Below are positions 55,999 to 63,913 of a DNA stretch of 64,000 bases, piece after piece. The stretch comes from JABAQJ01 sp046327745 (GTDB lineage Bacteria > Gemmatimonadota > Gemmatimonadetes > Gemmatimonadales > Gemmatimonadaceae), in NCBI GenBank assembly GCA_046327745.1, contig JAXLXV010000007.1, positions 685,815 to 749,814 of the forward strand, read 5' to 3'. Positions within the stretch are counted from its first letter, which is position 1; every line of letters starts with the position of its first letter. Position numbers and translations under genes: made by a program. Under the pieces are notes generated by a model, which saw only the letters and a list, made by a program, of their open reading frames with translations, did no database searches and was not told where the DNA came from.

Positions 55999-57027
55999 AT
56001 GCCTAGGTCTTTCCCCGCCCTCCGTGCCGTCGCGCTAGCCTGTCTGGCGCTGACATCGGCCGCGCCGTTGGCCGCCGTCCCCGTCGCCGACACGCACAGT
56101 CGTCAAACGCAGCAGTCCACGAAGAAACAGAAGCGGACTAGCACCACACGAAAGTCGGTACCCAAGGCCAAGGCCAAGCGCGATACCACCCCTCCGGCTC
56201 CCAAGCCGAAGGTGTGGCCGGTGAAGATGCCGGACGTGCTGCCTGGCTCCATTCTTCCCGCCAAACGGATTGTCGCCTACTACGGAAACCCCCTGTCCAA
56301 GCGCATGGGGATTCTGGGAGAGGTAGAGCCGGACGAGATGTTACGGCGGCTAGACCGCGAGGTATCCGCGTGGACGAAGGCGGATTCCTCAACACCGGTG
56401 ATACCTGCCCTCCACCTCATCGCGGTCGTGGCGCAGGGGAGCGCCGGTTCCGACGGCATGTGGCGCGCGCGGATGGGCGATGACCTCATCGAGAAGGTCT
56501 ATGGTTGGGCCCAAAAGCGGAACGCGCTGCTCTTCCTGGACATCCAGGTGGCGCACTCCACCCTGCAGGCGGAGTTGCCCAGGCTGGAGAAGTACCTGTC
56601 GCGACCGAACGTCCACCTGGGCATTGACCCCGAATTCTCCATGAAGACGGGACATGCGCCGGGCAAACGTATTGGGACATACGATGCGCGCGACGTGAAT
56701 TACGCCAAGGAGTGGCTGGCGGGCCTGGTGGACAAGTACAAACTGCCGCCGAAGGTGTTGGTCGTTCACCGCTTCACTCGGCCCATGCTGACCAACGCCA
56801 GCAAGATCACGCTCGACCCCCGCGTGCAGGTCGTGATCAATATGGACGGGTGGGGCCCGCCCTTCTTAAAGAAGGGCTCGTACGTGAACTACGTGTACAG
56901 CGAGCCCGTGCAGTACACCGGGTTTAAGCTGTTCTACCATAATGACACAAAGAGCGGGCACGCCTTGATGTCTCCATCAGACGTGCTCGCCCTCTTTCCG
57001 CGCCCGCTCTACATCCAATACCAGTAG
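55999..57027 (+). CDS. Secreted protein with Lys-rich linker and TIM-barrel-like core, unknown function
   Basis: The 342-residue protein has a signal peptide (ALRAVALACLALTSAAPLAA), then a basic, disordered stretch of about 45 residues rich in Lys, Thr and Pro, then a compact domain. That domain has conserved-looking YYGNPLSKRMGILGEVEP, HLGIDPEFSMKTGHAPG and INMDGWGPPFLKKGSYVNYV, with acidic residues at strand ends as in glycoside-hydrolase-like TIM barrels. I recognise no named family, and no catalytic pair is proven. It may be a surface enzyme tethered by the basic linker. It stands alone next to the nos locus. Confidence 0.65.
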   Translation: MPRSFPALRAVALACLALTSAAPLAAVPVADTHSRQTQQSTKKQKRTSTTRKSVPKAKAKRDTTPPAPKPKVWPVKMPDVLPGSILPAKRIVAYYGNPLSKRMGILGEVEPDEMLRRLDREVSAWTKADSSTPVIPALHLIAVVAQGSAGSDGMWRARMGDDLIEKVYGWAQKRNALLFLDIQVAHSTLQAELPRLEKYLSRPNVHLGIDPEFSMKTGHAPGKRIGTYDARDVNYAKEWLAGLVDKYKLPPKVLVVHRFTRPMLTNASKITLDPRVQVVINMDGWGPPFLKKGSYVNYVYSEPVQYTGFKLFYHNDTKSGHALMSPSDVLALFPRPLYIQYQ

Positions 57028-57044
57028 GGGGGCGTCTGCTGGTT

Positions 57045-57068
57045 GGCCGCGGCGCCTTCGCCGCGGCC
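57045..57068. terminator. Bidirectional hairpin between convergent genes
   Basis: GGCCGCGGCG and CGCCGCGGCC form a perfect 10-bp stem with a CCTT loop, exactly between the stop of the Lys-rich protein gene and the stop of the Rrf2 gene. It is well placed to end both transcripts; the flanks lack long U-runs. Confidence 0.6.
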
Positions 57069-57554
57069 TTACCCGACGGCGGCTACCGCCAGTTGCTTCC
57101 CGTTGGTGCGTCCGTGACTGTTGGCGCTCGCCAACACGCGTTGCAGCTCACCACGGTCTCGGCACATGTCCGCGAGCGTGAATCGCTTGAGCGTGGTGAA
57201 GAAGGCGTTTAACGCCTCATCCACGGCATTGGAGAGCTGACAGACCGACGAGATCGGGCATGGTGCGTCCGTGCCATCCAGGCACGGCACGATCGCCAGG
57301 TTCTCCTCGGTGGAGCGGATGACGTCCGCGATGTTGATCTCTTCCGGCGAACGCGCCAGGCGCAACCCGCCGTTTCTTCCGCGGATCGTTTGCACATAGC
57401 CCAACTGGGACAGCCGCTTGATCACCTTCAACAGGTGGTCTTCGGACATCGACATACGCCGCGCAATCTCGCCGACCGTTGAAATCGGCTTGTCAGAGAG
57501 CCCAAGGAACATCAGGCATCGCAGGGCGTTGTCGGAGAAACGGGTCAAACGCAC
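57069..57554 (-). CDS. Rrf2-family transcriptional regulator, NsrR-like, next to nosZ
   Basis: The start is GTG at 57554, fixed by AAGGAG six nt upstream. The 161-residue protein has the Rrf2 winged helix: LTRFSDNALRCLMFLG, EIARRMSMSEDHLLKVIKRL, and the wing RGRNGGLRLARSPEEI. Three cysteines at 91, 99 and 105 (PCLDGTDAPC, then SSVC) lie where NsrR and IscR bind a Fe-S cluster; the first spacing is C-x7-C and the second C-x5-C. It is divergent from nosZ, so it probably controls nos expression in response to nitric oxide or cluster state. The sensing role is inferred. Confidence 0.85.
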   Translation of the reverse strand: MRLTRFSDNALRCLMFLGLSDKPISTVGEIARRMSMSEDHLLKVIKRLSQLGYVQTIRGRNGGLRLARSPEEINIADVIRSTEENLAIVPCLDGTDAPCPISSVCQLSNAVDEALNAFFTTLKRFTLADMCRDRGELQRVLASANSHGRTNGKQLAVAAVG

Positions 57555-57560
57555 AGTTAG

Positions 57561-57566
57561 CTCCTT
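57561..57566 (-). promoter_or_regulatory. Shine-Dalgarno fixing the GTG start of the Rrf2 gene
   Basis: AAGGAG stands six nt before GTG at 57554, excluding the longer upstream reading frame. Confidence 0.75.
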
Positions 57567-57720
57567 TCGACGCCGTGCGAGTGAGAAATCCTTTATGGCG
57601 TCGCTGGAGATAGCATCGCCATGCAATCCTGTGTCCGCCGTCAGGCATTTCCCGACGTTTCTTCAGAAAAGCCTCGACAAACAATCCCGAATTCCCCCAC
57701 ATCCCAATGTTGCAACTGAA

Positions 57721-57733
57721 ACGAAGCTTTCGT
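57721..57733. promoter_or_regulatory. Candidate operator upstream of nosZ
   Basis: ACGAA-GCT-TTCGT is a perfect palindrome 80 bp before the nosZ ATG, in the intergenic space between the Rrf2 gene and nosZ. No FNR box (TTGAT-N4-ATCAA) was found here. Assignment to Rrf2 is a guess. Confidence 0.35.
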
Positions 57734-57812
57734 GCGTCGTCGCGTTGCACCCCGCAATGCGCCGTCGCCGTCCCACTCATCAATCAGTTTCATAGCCCTG
57801 AGGTCACCCTCT

Positions 57813-59801
57813 ATGTCGCTCACTCGCAGATCCGGAGCGCTGGCCGGTGCTGGAGTGGCTCTCCTCGCCGCCTTCTACACGTACGCATGCGCACCATCCA
57901 CCAAGGCCGCTGGCGCTGGAGCCAGTGATGCGCCGTCACGCGTGTATGTGCCGCCCGGCACCTACGACGAATTCTACGCGTTCATGTCGGGCGGCTTCTC
58001 TGGCCAGGTTGGTGTGTACGGCCTGCCCTCCGGGCGCCTGCTGAAAGTGATTCCGGTGTTCTCTCAGAATGCAGAGAACGGCTACGGCTACAACGAGGAA
58101 ACCCGGGCCATGTTGCAGACGTCACATGGCTTCGTGCCATGGGATGATACGCACCATCCTTCGTTGTCCATGACGGACGGCAAACACGACGGACGCTGGC
58201 TGTTCATCAATGCCAACAACACGCCGCGTTTTGCGCGAATCGACCTCAGCACCTTTGAGACCATCGAGACGTTGGAAGTGCCGAACACCGGCGGCAACCA
58301 TGGGTCGCCATTCACCACGCAGAACAGCGAGTACGTGATCGGTGCCACGCGCTTTAGCGTGCCGATTCCGCAGAAGGACGTGGCCATCGCCGATTTCGCC
58401 AAGGAATTCAAGGGCACCATCTCCTTTGTGAAGGCAGACGAAGCCGGGAAGATGGACGTGTCGTTCCAAGTCCTGGTGCCAGGGTTCGACTATGACCTGG
58501 GTCGCCCGGGCAAGGGCCCGTCCCATGGCTGGGTGTTCTTCACCAGCTACAACACCGAGCAGGCATACACCAAGCTGGAAGTCAACGCGTCCAAGAACGA
58601 CAAGGACTACATCATCGCGTTGAACTGGAAGGAGCTGGAGAAGTGCGTGGCCGGTGGAAAGGCGACGGCGATGCCGGCGAACTACTTCCACAACTACTAC
58701 GACGTCAACACCCACACGGCGACGTCAGAGAAGAAGAGTGCGGTGAAGGTGATCACGCCGAGTGCCTGCCCAGGCAGCGTGTACTACCTGCCGACGCCAA
58801 AGTCGCCGCACGGCGTCGACGTCGACCCAACCGGTGAGTACATCGTCGGCGGCGGCAAGCTCGCCACGGCCATTCCGGTGCACTCGTTTACGAAGTTCCA
58901 AAAGGCCATTGCTGACAAGAAGTTCGACAAGGAAGTGGACGGCATCCCGGTCATCAACTACGAAGCCACGATGTTCTGCGAAGTGCAGAACCCGGGACTT
59001 GGTCCGCTGCACACGGAGTTCGACGGCAAGGGCAACGCCTACACCTCCGTCTTCATCACCTCTGAAATCGTGAAGTACACGTTGCCGGGTTGCCAAGTCG
59101 TGGATCGCGTACCGACCTACTACTCGATCGGGCACCTGCTGGTCCCCGGTGGCGACACCCGACAGCCGTACGGCAAGTACGTCATCGCGATGAACAAAAT
59201 CACGAAGGACCGCTACTTGCCCACGGGGCCGGAGCTCACGCAGTCGGCGCAGCTGTACGACATCTCGGGCCCGAAGATGAAGCTGTTGCTCGACTTCCCG
59301 ACCATCGGCGAGCCGCACTATGCACAGGCGATCGACGCCAAGCTGATCAAGGACAAGCAACTCAAGTTCTTCAAGCTGACGGATAACAAGCACCCGTTTG
59401 TCGCCCGGGCCGAGAGCGAGATGAACGTGATGCGTCAGGGGAAGACGATTCATGTGAAGATGACCGCGATCCGCAGCCACTTCGCGCCGGACAACATCCA
59501 GGGCGTGCAGGTTGGCGACACGGTGCTCTTCCATGTCACGAACCTGGAACAAGACTGGGACGTGCCACATGGCTTCGCCGCCATGGGAACGACCACCGAC
59601 GCCGAGTTGCTGGTCATGCCGGGTCAGACCCGCACGCTGAAGTGGGTACCGAAACAGCCGGGCGTCTATCCGTTCTACTGCACCGACTTCTGCTCGGCGC
59701 TGCACCAGGAAATGCAGGGGTATGTTCGCGTGAGTCCCGCCGGCAGCAGCACGCCAATCGCCTTCTCGGTTGGCAAGCCGGCTCAGGTCGCCGCGAAGTA
59801 G
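57813..59801 (+). CDS. nosZ: Nitrous-oxide reductase, clade II (Sec-type)
   Basis: NosZ reduces N2O to N2 in the periplasm. The start at 57813 gives a signal peptide with TRRSGALAG but no full Tat consensus, as in the Sec-dependent clade II; a Cys (YTYAC) ends the hydrophobic stretch and could be lipidated, though the lipobox is poor. The seven-bladed propeller contributes the CuZ histidines (for example HHPSLS, NHGSPF, HNYYD, HGVDVD, HTEFDG), and the C-terminal cupredoxin holds CuA: VPHG plus CTDFCSALHQEM, with Cys623, Cys627, His631 and Met634. Length is 662 aa, usual for clade II. It heads the nos operon, whose other genes follow a terminator. Confidence 0.95.
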   Translation: MSLTRRSGALAGAGVALLAAFYTYACAPSTKAAGAGASDAPSRVYVPPGTYDEFYAFMSGGFSGQVGVYGLPSGRLLKVIPVFSQNAENGYGYNEETRAMLQTSHGFVPWDDTHHPSLSMTDGKHDGRWLFINANNTPRFARIDLSTFETIETLEVPNTGGNHGSPFTTQNSEYVIGATRFSVPIPQKDVAIADFAKEFKGTISFVKADEAGKMDVSFQVLVPGFDYDLGRPGKGPSHGWVFFTSYNTEQAYTKLEVNASKNDKDYIIALNWKELEKCVAGGKATAMPANYFHNYYDVNTHTATSEKKSAVKVITPSACPGSVYYLPTPKSPHGVDVDPTGEYIVGGGKLATAIPVHSFTKFQKAIADKKFDKEVDGIPVINYEATMFCEVQNPGLGPLHTEFDGKGNAYTSVFITSEIVKYTLPGCQVVDRVPTYYSIGHLLVPGGDTRQPYGKYVIAMNKITKDRYLPTGPELTQSAQLYDISGPKMKLLLDFPTIGEPHYAQAIDAKLIKDKQLKFFKLTDNKHPFVARAESEMNVMRQGKTIHVKMTAIRSHFAPDNIQGVQVGDTVLFHVTNLEQDWDVPHGFAAMGTTTDAELLVMPGQTRTLKWVPKQPGVYPFYCTDFCSALHQEMQGYVRVSPAGSSTPIAFSVGKPAQVAAK

Positions 59802-59812
59802 TGATGGACCTG

Positions 59813-59847
59813 GCGGGGCGACGCCTGTCGCCCCGCTTTTACTTTTT
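59813..59847 (+). terminator. Intrinsic terminator between nosZ and nosB
   Basis: GCGGGGCGAC and GTCGCCCCGC make a perfect 10-bp stem with a GCCT loop, followed at once by TTTTACTTTTT. It is the only textbook U-tract terminator I found in the window. It lies 12 nt after the nosZ stop and before the accessory genes, so read-through must supply nosB-nosY. Confidence 0.85.
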
Positions 59848-59869
59848 CTCTTGAGTTCGAGGCTGTCCC

Positions 59870-60505
59870 ATGACGTTGACCATGCGCTCCCGCGTGCTGC
59901 TGACGATCGCGGCGTTGCTGCTGGCAGCGACTTATCTCCTGCCGCTGTGGTCTGTGACGCTGCAGGCGCCCCAGTATCCCGAAGGGCTTGGGATGCGGAT
60001 TTGGCTAAACACGATCGCCGGCGTCAAGCCGAACGATCTGGACAACATCAACAACCTGAACCATTACATCGGGATGAAGCGCATCATCCCCGAGTCGATT
60101 CCAGAGTTGCGGCTGATGCCGATTGGCGTGGGCGTGCTGGTGGCTTTAGGGCTGGTGGCTGCTGGACTGGGCCGTCGCGCCTTGGCGCGCCTGTGGGTAG
60201 GCGTCTACCTCGCGGCCGCCGTGGCGGGCCTCGCGGATTTCTACCGCTGGGAGTATGACTACGGTCATAATCTCGACACGGAAAACGCCATCATTAAGGT
60301 GCCCGGGATGAACTATCAGCCACCACTGATCGGCTCACGCCAGCTCCTGAACTTCACGGCCTCGTCGTTCCCGGCCGCGGGGGGATGGGCTGCGATCGTG
60401 GCGTTAGGGCTCGGTGTGATGGTTGTTTTGTCGGATCGCCGGCCGCGAGGATCGGCGCTTCGCGTGGAAGCAGCAAGTCCCAGGGCCGTTTCGCTCGTTG
60501 CCTGA
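59870..60505 (+). CDS. nosB: Nos-operon integral membrane protein (NosB-like)
   Basis: The 211-residue protein has four TM helices (for example VLLTIAALLLAATYLLPLW near residue 10 and IGVGVLVALGLVAAGL) and a periplasmic loop with LNHYIGMKRIIPESIPELR. Proteins with the YPEGLGMRIWLN and NHYIGMK blocks follow nosZ in many clade II clusters and are called NosB. Their task is not proven; electron delivery or copper-centre assembly is proposed. A second Met at residue 5 could be the start. It is followed 2 nt later by nosL. Confidence 0.75.
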   Translation: MTLTMRSRVLLTIAALLLAATYLLPLWSVTLQAPQYPEGLGMRIWLNTIAGVKPNDLDNINNLNHYIGMKRIIPESIPELRLMPIGVGVLVALGLVAAGLGRRALARLWVGVYLAAAVAGLADFYRWEYDYGHNLDTENAIIKVPGMNYQPPLIGSRQLLNFTASSFPAAGGWAAIVALGLGVMVVLSDRRPRGSALRVEAASPRAVSLVA

Positions 60506-60507
60506 GG

Positions 60508-61011
60508 ATGCGTGCCGTGAAGGGCCTCGGATGGCTCGCCAGTGCACTTCTGGCGATAGGTTGTGGTGGCGGTCCGAGGCCCCTGGTGGCAGGAACGGAC
60601 GCCTGCGACTTCTGTCGCATGGGTGTCGCCGATGTTCGATATGGAGCGGAGGTCGTCGCCCACACGGGTCGCGTGTACGTGTTTGACGCCGTAGAATGCG
60701 CGGCCTCATGGATGCTCACTTCGCCACTCGCCCAGCAGGACAAGGGGGTCTGGGTGGCGGACTTCTCGACCGGGAATCTTGTGGACGCGAGAACGGCGCT
60801 GTTCGTGAAGGGAGGCACGCTGCACTCGCCAATGGGCCGTTCCATCACGGCTTTTGCTCCATCCCTGGCACCGGCGGCGCTGGCCACGCGCTACGGCGGT
60901 GAGGTGCTTCGCTGGGACGAGGTGGTCGCCTTTATTCGGGCCCAGGGAATTCCGGAGAGCCACCCTACAGCGACGTCGCCGTCAGCCGCAACGTTTGGCG
61001 GTGGTTCCTAG
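60508..61011 (+). CDS. nosL: Copper chaperone lipoprotein NosL
   Basis: The start at 60508 (or the GTG at 60517, which has better Shine-Dalgarno spacing from TGAGG) gives a lipoprotein signal ending AIGC. The key metal-binding motif is CDFCRMGV, with Cys33, Cys36 and Met38, the conserved C-x-x-C-x-M of NosL. NosL binds Cu(I) at the outer side of the inner membrane and hands it to the NosDFY complex for building the CuZ centre of NosZ. It is between nosB and nosD, with one base before the next ATG. At 167 residues the size fits the family. Confidence 0.88.
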   Translation: MRAVKGLGWLASALLAIGCGGGPRPLVAGTDACDFCRMGVADVRYGAEVVAHTGRVYVFDAVECAASWMLTSPLAQQDKGVWVADFSTGNLVDARTALFVKGGTLHSPMGRSITAFAPSLAPAALATRYGGEVLRWDEVVAFIRAQGIPESHPTATSPSAATFGGGS

Positions 61012-61012
61012 G

Positions 61013-62296
61013 ATGTGTCGGGTCATCCCTTGCGTGGCCGCGTCTTTGGCAGCCATCCTGGTCAGCGCCATGCCGCGCCCGGTGGGCGCCCAGACGCTTC
61101 GCGTCCAACCGAGTGGCCCTTATCGCACGGTGCGCGACGCGGTAGCCGCCGCCCAACCCGGGACGACGATCACCGTGGCTCCCGGCACGTATCACGAAGG
61201 GGCCCTGCGCATCGACAAGCGACTCACCTTGGTTGGTGAGGACGCCGCCATCTTCGACGGGGACGGCGCGCACACGGTGGTGGAGGTCGTGGCCGATAGC
61301 GTGACGATTCGGAACATCGTGGTGCGCAACACGGGGTTGAGCCAGACGGAGGACCGCGCTGGCATTCGAGTGAGCGGCGCACGCAACTGCCACATTGAGC
61401 ACGTGCGATCCGAGGGCAACCTGTTCGGCATCTACCTGGCCAGCACCAAAGACTGCGTGGTGCGGGACAACACGGTGGTCGGCACGGGCGTTTCCCAGAC
61501 CCTGCAGGGCAACGGCATTCAGGTGTGGCAGAGTGAACGCCCCGAGATCGCCGGGAACGTCGTGGAGCAGCATCGCGACGGCATCTACTTCGAATTCGTG
61601 ACGCGTGCCGTCGTCCACGACAACACCAGCCGGCACAACCAGCGGTACGGCATGCACTTCATGTTCTCGGACGACTGCCGCTACGAGCGAAACACGTACC
61701 GGGAAAATGGCTCGGGAGTCGCCGTCATGTACTCGCATCGCGTGCACATGCTTGGCAACCAATTCGAGCACAACTGGGGTAGCGCGGCCTACGGACTGCT
61801 GCTCAAGGACATCAGTGACAGTGAAGTGCGCGAGAACACCTTTCGCTCGAATTCGATCGGGTTGTACTTGGAGGATTCGAACAGGAACGCCGTCAGCGGC
61901 AACCTATTTTCGGAAAACGGGTGGGCTCTGAAGCTCTTGGCGTCGGCGCAGGACAACCGGCTGACGCGCAATACCTTCCTTGGGAATACCTTTGACGTCG
62001 GTACGAATTCCCGGCAGGCGTTCAGCACGTTCGACGAGAACTACTGGGATCGGTATCGCGGCTACGACCTGAATCATGATGGACATGGGGACGTGGCGCA
62101 CGCTCCGGTGCGACTCTTCGCCCTGATCGTGGAGCAGTCGCCGCCGGCCATGATTCTCTTGCGGAGCATCTTGGTGGACGCGCTCGATCTCGTTGAGCGG
62201 GTGATGCCGGTGCTGACGCCCGAGGGCTTGGTGGACCAGCGACCACTCATGCAGCAACCGGCCGTCACCACGGCCCGCCGGGAGGATCGGCCATGA
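61013..62296 (+). CDS. nosD: Periplasmic copper-maturation protein NosD
   Basis: The ATG at 61013 gives a signal peptide (CVAASLAAILVSAMPRPVGA). The 427-residue body is a right-handed parallel beta-helix with repeating turns such as NIVVRNTGLSQTEDRAGIRV, NCHIEHVRSEGNLFGIYL and DNTSRHNQRYGMHFMFSDD, characteristic of NosD. With the ABC proteins NosF and NosY it forms a complex that receives copper from NosL and delivers it to NosZ. It overlaps nosF by ATGA. Identity is secure from fold and operon. Confidence 0.9.
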   Translation: MCRVIPCVAASLAAILVSAMPRPVGAQTLRVQPSGPYRTVRDAVAAAQPGTTITVAPGTYHEGALRIDKRLTLVGEDAAIFDGDGAHTVVEVVADSVTIRNIVVRNTGLSQTEDRAGIRVSGARNCHIEHVRSEGNLFGIYLASTKDCVVRDNTVVGTGVSQTLQGNGIQVWQSERPEIAGNVVEQHRDGIYFEFVTRAVVHDNTSRHNQRYGMHFMFSDDCRYERNTYRENGSGVAVMYSHRVHMLGNQFEHNWGSAAYGLLLKDISDSEVRENTFRSNSIGLYLEDSNRNAVSGNLFSENGWALKLLASAQDNRLTRNTFLGNTFDVGTNSRQAFSTFDENYWDRYRGYDLNHDGHGDVAHAPVRLFALIVEQSPPAMILLRSILVDALDLVERVMPVLTPEGLVDQRPLMQQPAVTTARREDRP

Positions 62297-63051
62297 TCGA
62301 GGCACGCGGAGTCACGAAGTCGTACGGCCGCCTGAACGTGCTGCAAGGCGTAGACCTGGACGTCGAGGGCGGCCGTATTACGGCGATCGTCGGCCCCAAC
62401 GCCTCCGGCAAAACGACCTTCAACAAGATTATTCTCGGCCTCGTGCGCCCGGATGCCGGCACCGTCAGCTTCGACGGACATCGGATCAACGGCGCATCGG
62501 AGTATCGCGGGCGCATCGGGTATATGCCGCAGATTGCGCGCTACCCGGAGAACCTGTGCGCGCACGATGTCCTGGCGATGCTGACCGATCTTCGTGGCGC
62601 TCACGTTCCACGGGACGAGGAACTCGTCGAGCTGTTTCAGCTGGACGCCGTCATGCGGGCGCCCCTGCGCACCCTGTCTGGCGGCATGCGCCAACGCGTC
62701 AACGCCGCCGTTGCATTCCTCTTCCGCCCCGACCTCTTGATCCTGGACGAACCCACCGCCGGACTGGATCCCATCTCCAGCTCGACGCTGAAGGACAAGA
62801 TGCTACGCGAGCGAAGCAACGGACGTACGTTCATCATCACGTCGCACGTCCTGAGCGAACTCGAGGAGCTTTCCGACCGCATCATCTTCCTGCTCGACGG
62901 GCGTGTCCGGTTCACCGGCACGCAACGCGCCCTCAAGGAGAGCACGGGCGAGGCCACCCTCGAACGAGCGATTGCGCACCTGATGCGAAGCTCACCGGCC
63001 CCAACGTCGACACCGGTCCTGTCCATCACCGGACGAAAGGCGCGCGCATGA
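62293..63051 (+). CDS. nosF: ABC transporter ATP-binding protein NosF
   Basis: The 252-residue ATPase has Walker A GPNASGKTT (34-42), signature LSGGMRQRV, Walker B LLILDEPTAGLDP and the H-loop TSHVLSELEEL. It drives the NosDFY complex during copper-site maturation. The ATG overlaps the nosD stop, and its own stop overlaps the nosY start (both ATGA), so the three subunits are translated as a coupled set. The Walker A has Ser-Gly-Lys after Ala, still a normal P-loop. Confidence 0.93.
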   Translation: MIEARGVTKSYGRLNVLQGVDLDVEGGRITAIVGPNASGKTTFNKIILGLVRPDAGTVSFDGHRINGASEYRGRIGYMPQIARYPENLCAHDVLAMLTDLRGAHVPRDEELVELFQLDAVMRAPLRTLSGGMRQRVNAAVAFLFRPDLLILDEPTAGLDPISSSTLKDKMLRERSNGRTFIITSHVLSELEELSDRIIFLLDGRVRFTGTQRALKESTGEATLERAIAHLMRSSPAPTSTPVLSITGRKARA

Positions 63052-63839
63052 AGACCATTGCCAAGATCGTGCGTTTTGAGCTGGCGAATGTGGCAAGGAA
63101 TCGCTGGGTCATCGGCTATGCCCTTTTCTTTTTCGTCGTCAGCGATGTCTTGTTGCGGCTGGGTGGCAGCGCCCCGCGGGCATTGCTGTCCCTCATGAAT
63201 GTCGTGCTGCTGCTCATTCCGCTGGTGACGATCGTCTTCGGCACCATCTATTGGCACAGCTCCCGCGAATTCACGGAATTGCTGCTCACACAACCGGTGC
63301 AGCGGAATTCGCTGTACCACGGACTCTTCGCCGGGCTCGTGTTGCCACTGTCGGCGGCGTTCGCCGCCGGAGTGACCGTGCCGCTCACGCTCCACCGGGC
63401 CATTACATCGGAGACGGTCGTTCCCCTGGCGTTGATGCTGGTGGCCGGGGTGGCGCTGACGGCCATCTTTGGGGCGATGGCCGTGTTGATCGGTGGCCTG
63501 GTAGAGGACCGCTTACGAGGGCTGGGCGTGGCGCTGGGGGTATGGTTGCTCCTGACGATCGTCTACGATGGTATCGTGCTGGCCGTCACCGTGGCCTTTG
63601 CCGACTATCCCTTGGAAGGCCCGATGTTGGCCCTGACCTTCCTGAACCCCATTGACCTTGCGCGCGTGCTGCTGGTGCTGCGCTTTGACGTGTCGGCGCT
63701 CATGGGCTACACGGGAGCGATCTTCGCCCGAACGCTCGGCGGTGGGACTGGCACGCTGCTGGCCTTGACCGGCTTGTTGTTCTGGATGCTCGTCCCCGGC
63801 CTGTTTGCGCTACGCGCGTTCAAGCGAAAGGACTTTTAA
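63048..63839 (+). CDS. nosY: ABC transporter permease NosY
   Basis: The ATG at 63048 overlaps the nosF stop; a longer in-frame upstream reading runs through nosF and is not used. The 263-residue protein has six TM helices (for example ALFFFVVSDVLLRLG, IPLVTIVFGTIYW and VWLLLTIVYDGIVLAV), the NosY pattern, and a cytoplasmic N-terminus FELANVARNRWVIGY. It forms the membrane part of NosDFY. It is the last complete gene of the nos operon in the window. Confidence 0.92.
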   Translation: MKTIAKIVRFELANVARNRWVIGYALFFFVVSDVLLRLGGSAPRALLSLMNVVLLLIPLVTIVFGTIYWHSSREFTELLLTQPVQRNSLYHGLFAGLVLPLSAAFAAGVTVPLTLHRAITSETVVPLALMLVAGVALTAIFGAMAVLIGGLVEDRLRGLGVALGVWLLLTIVYDGIVLAVTVAFADYPLEGPMLALTFLNPIDLARVLLVLRFDVSALMGYTGAIFARTLGGGTGTLLALTGLLFWMLVPGLFALRAFKRKDF

Positions 63840-63913
63840 GCGGTACCTTACGCCCCTTGTCATACCAACGCCGGACTCGTTCTTTCCTGTTCTCTCCACG
63901 GAGTCACTCGCTC

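Noticed and set aside
54879..56006. 375-codon plus-strand frame antisense to the glycosyltransferase and running into the intergenic space
   Set aside because: No Shine-Dalgarno, composition rich in Arg/His/Val typical of a shadow frame, and the opposite strand has a clear GT4 signature.
57555..57812. FNR/NNR-type box in the nosZ promoter
   Set aside because: No TTGAT-N4-ATCAA or close variant was found; only ATCAATCA occurs, which lacks the other half.
57813..57900. Tat signal for NosZ
   Set aside because: Two Arg are present, but the S/T-R-R-x-F-L-K consensus is not; a Sec signal typical of clade II fits better.
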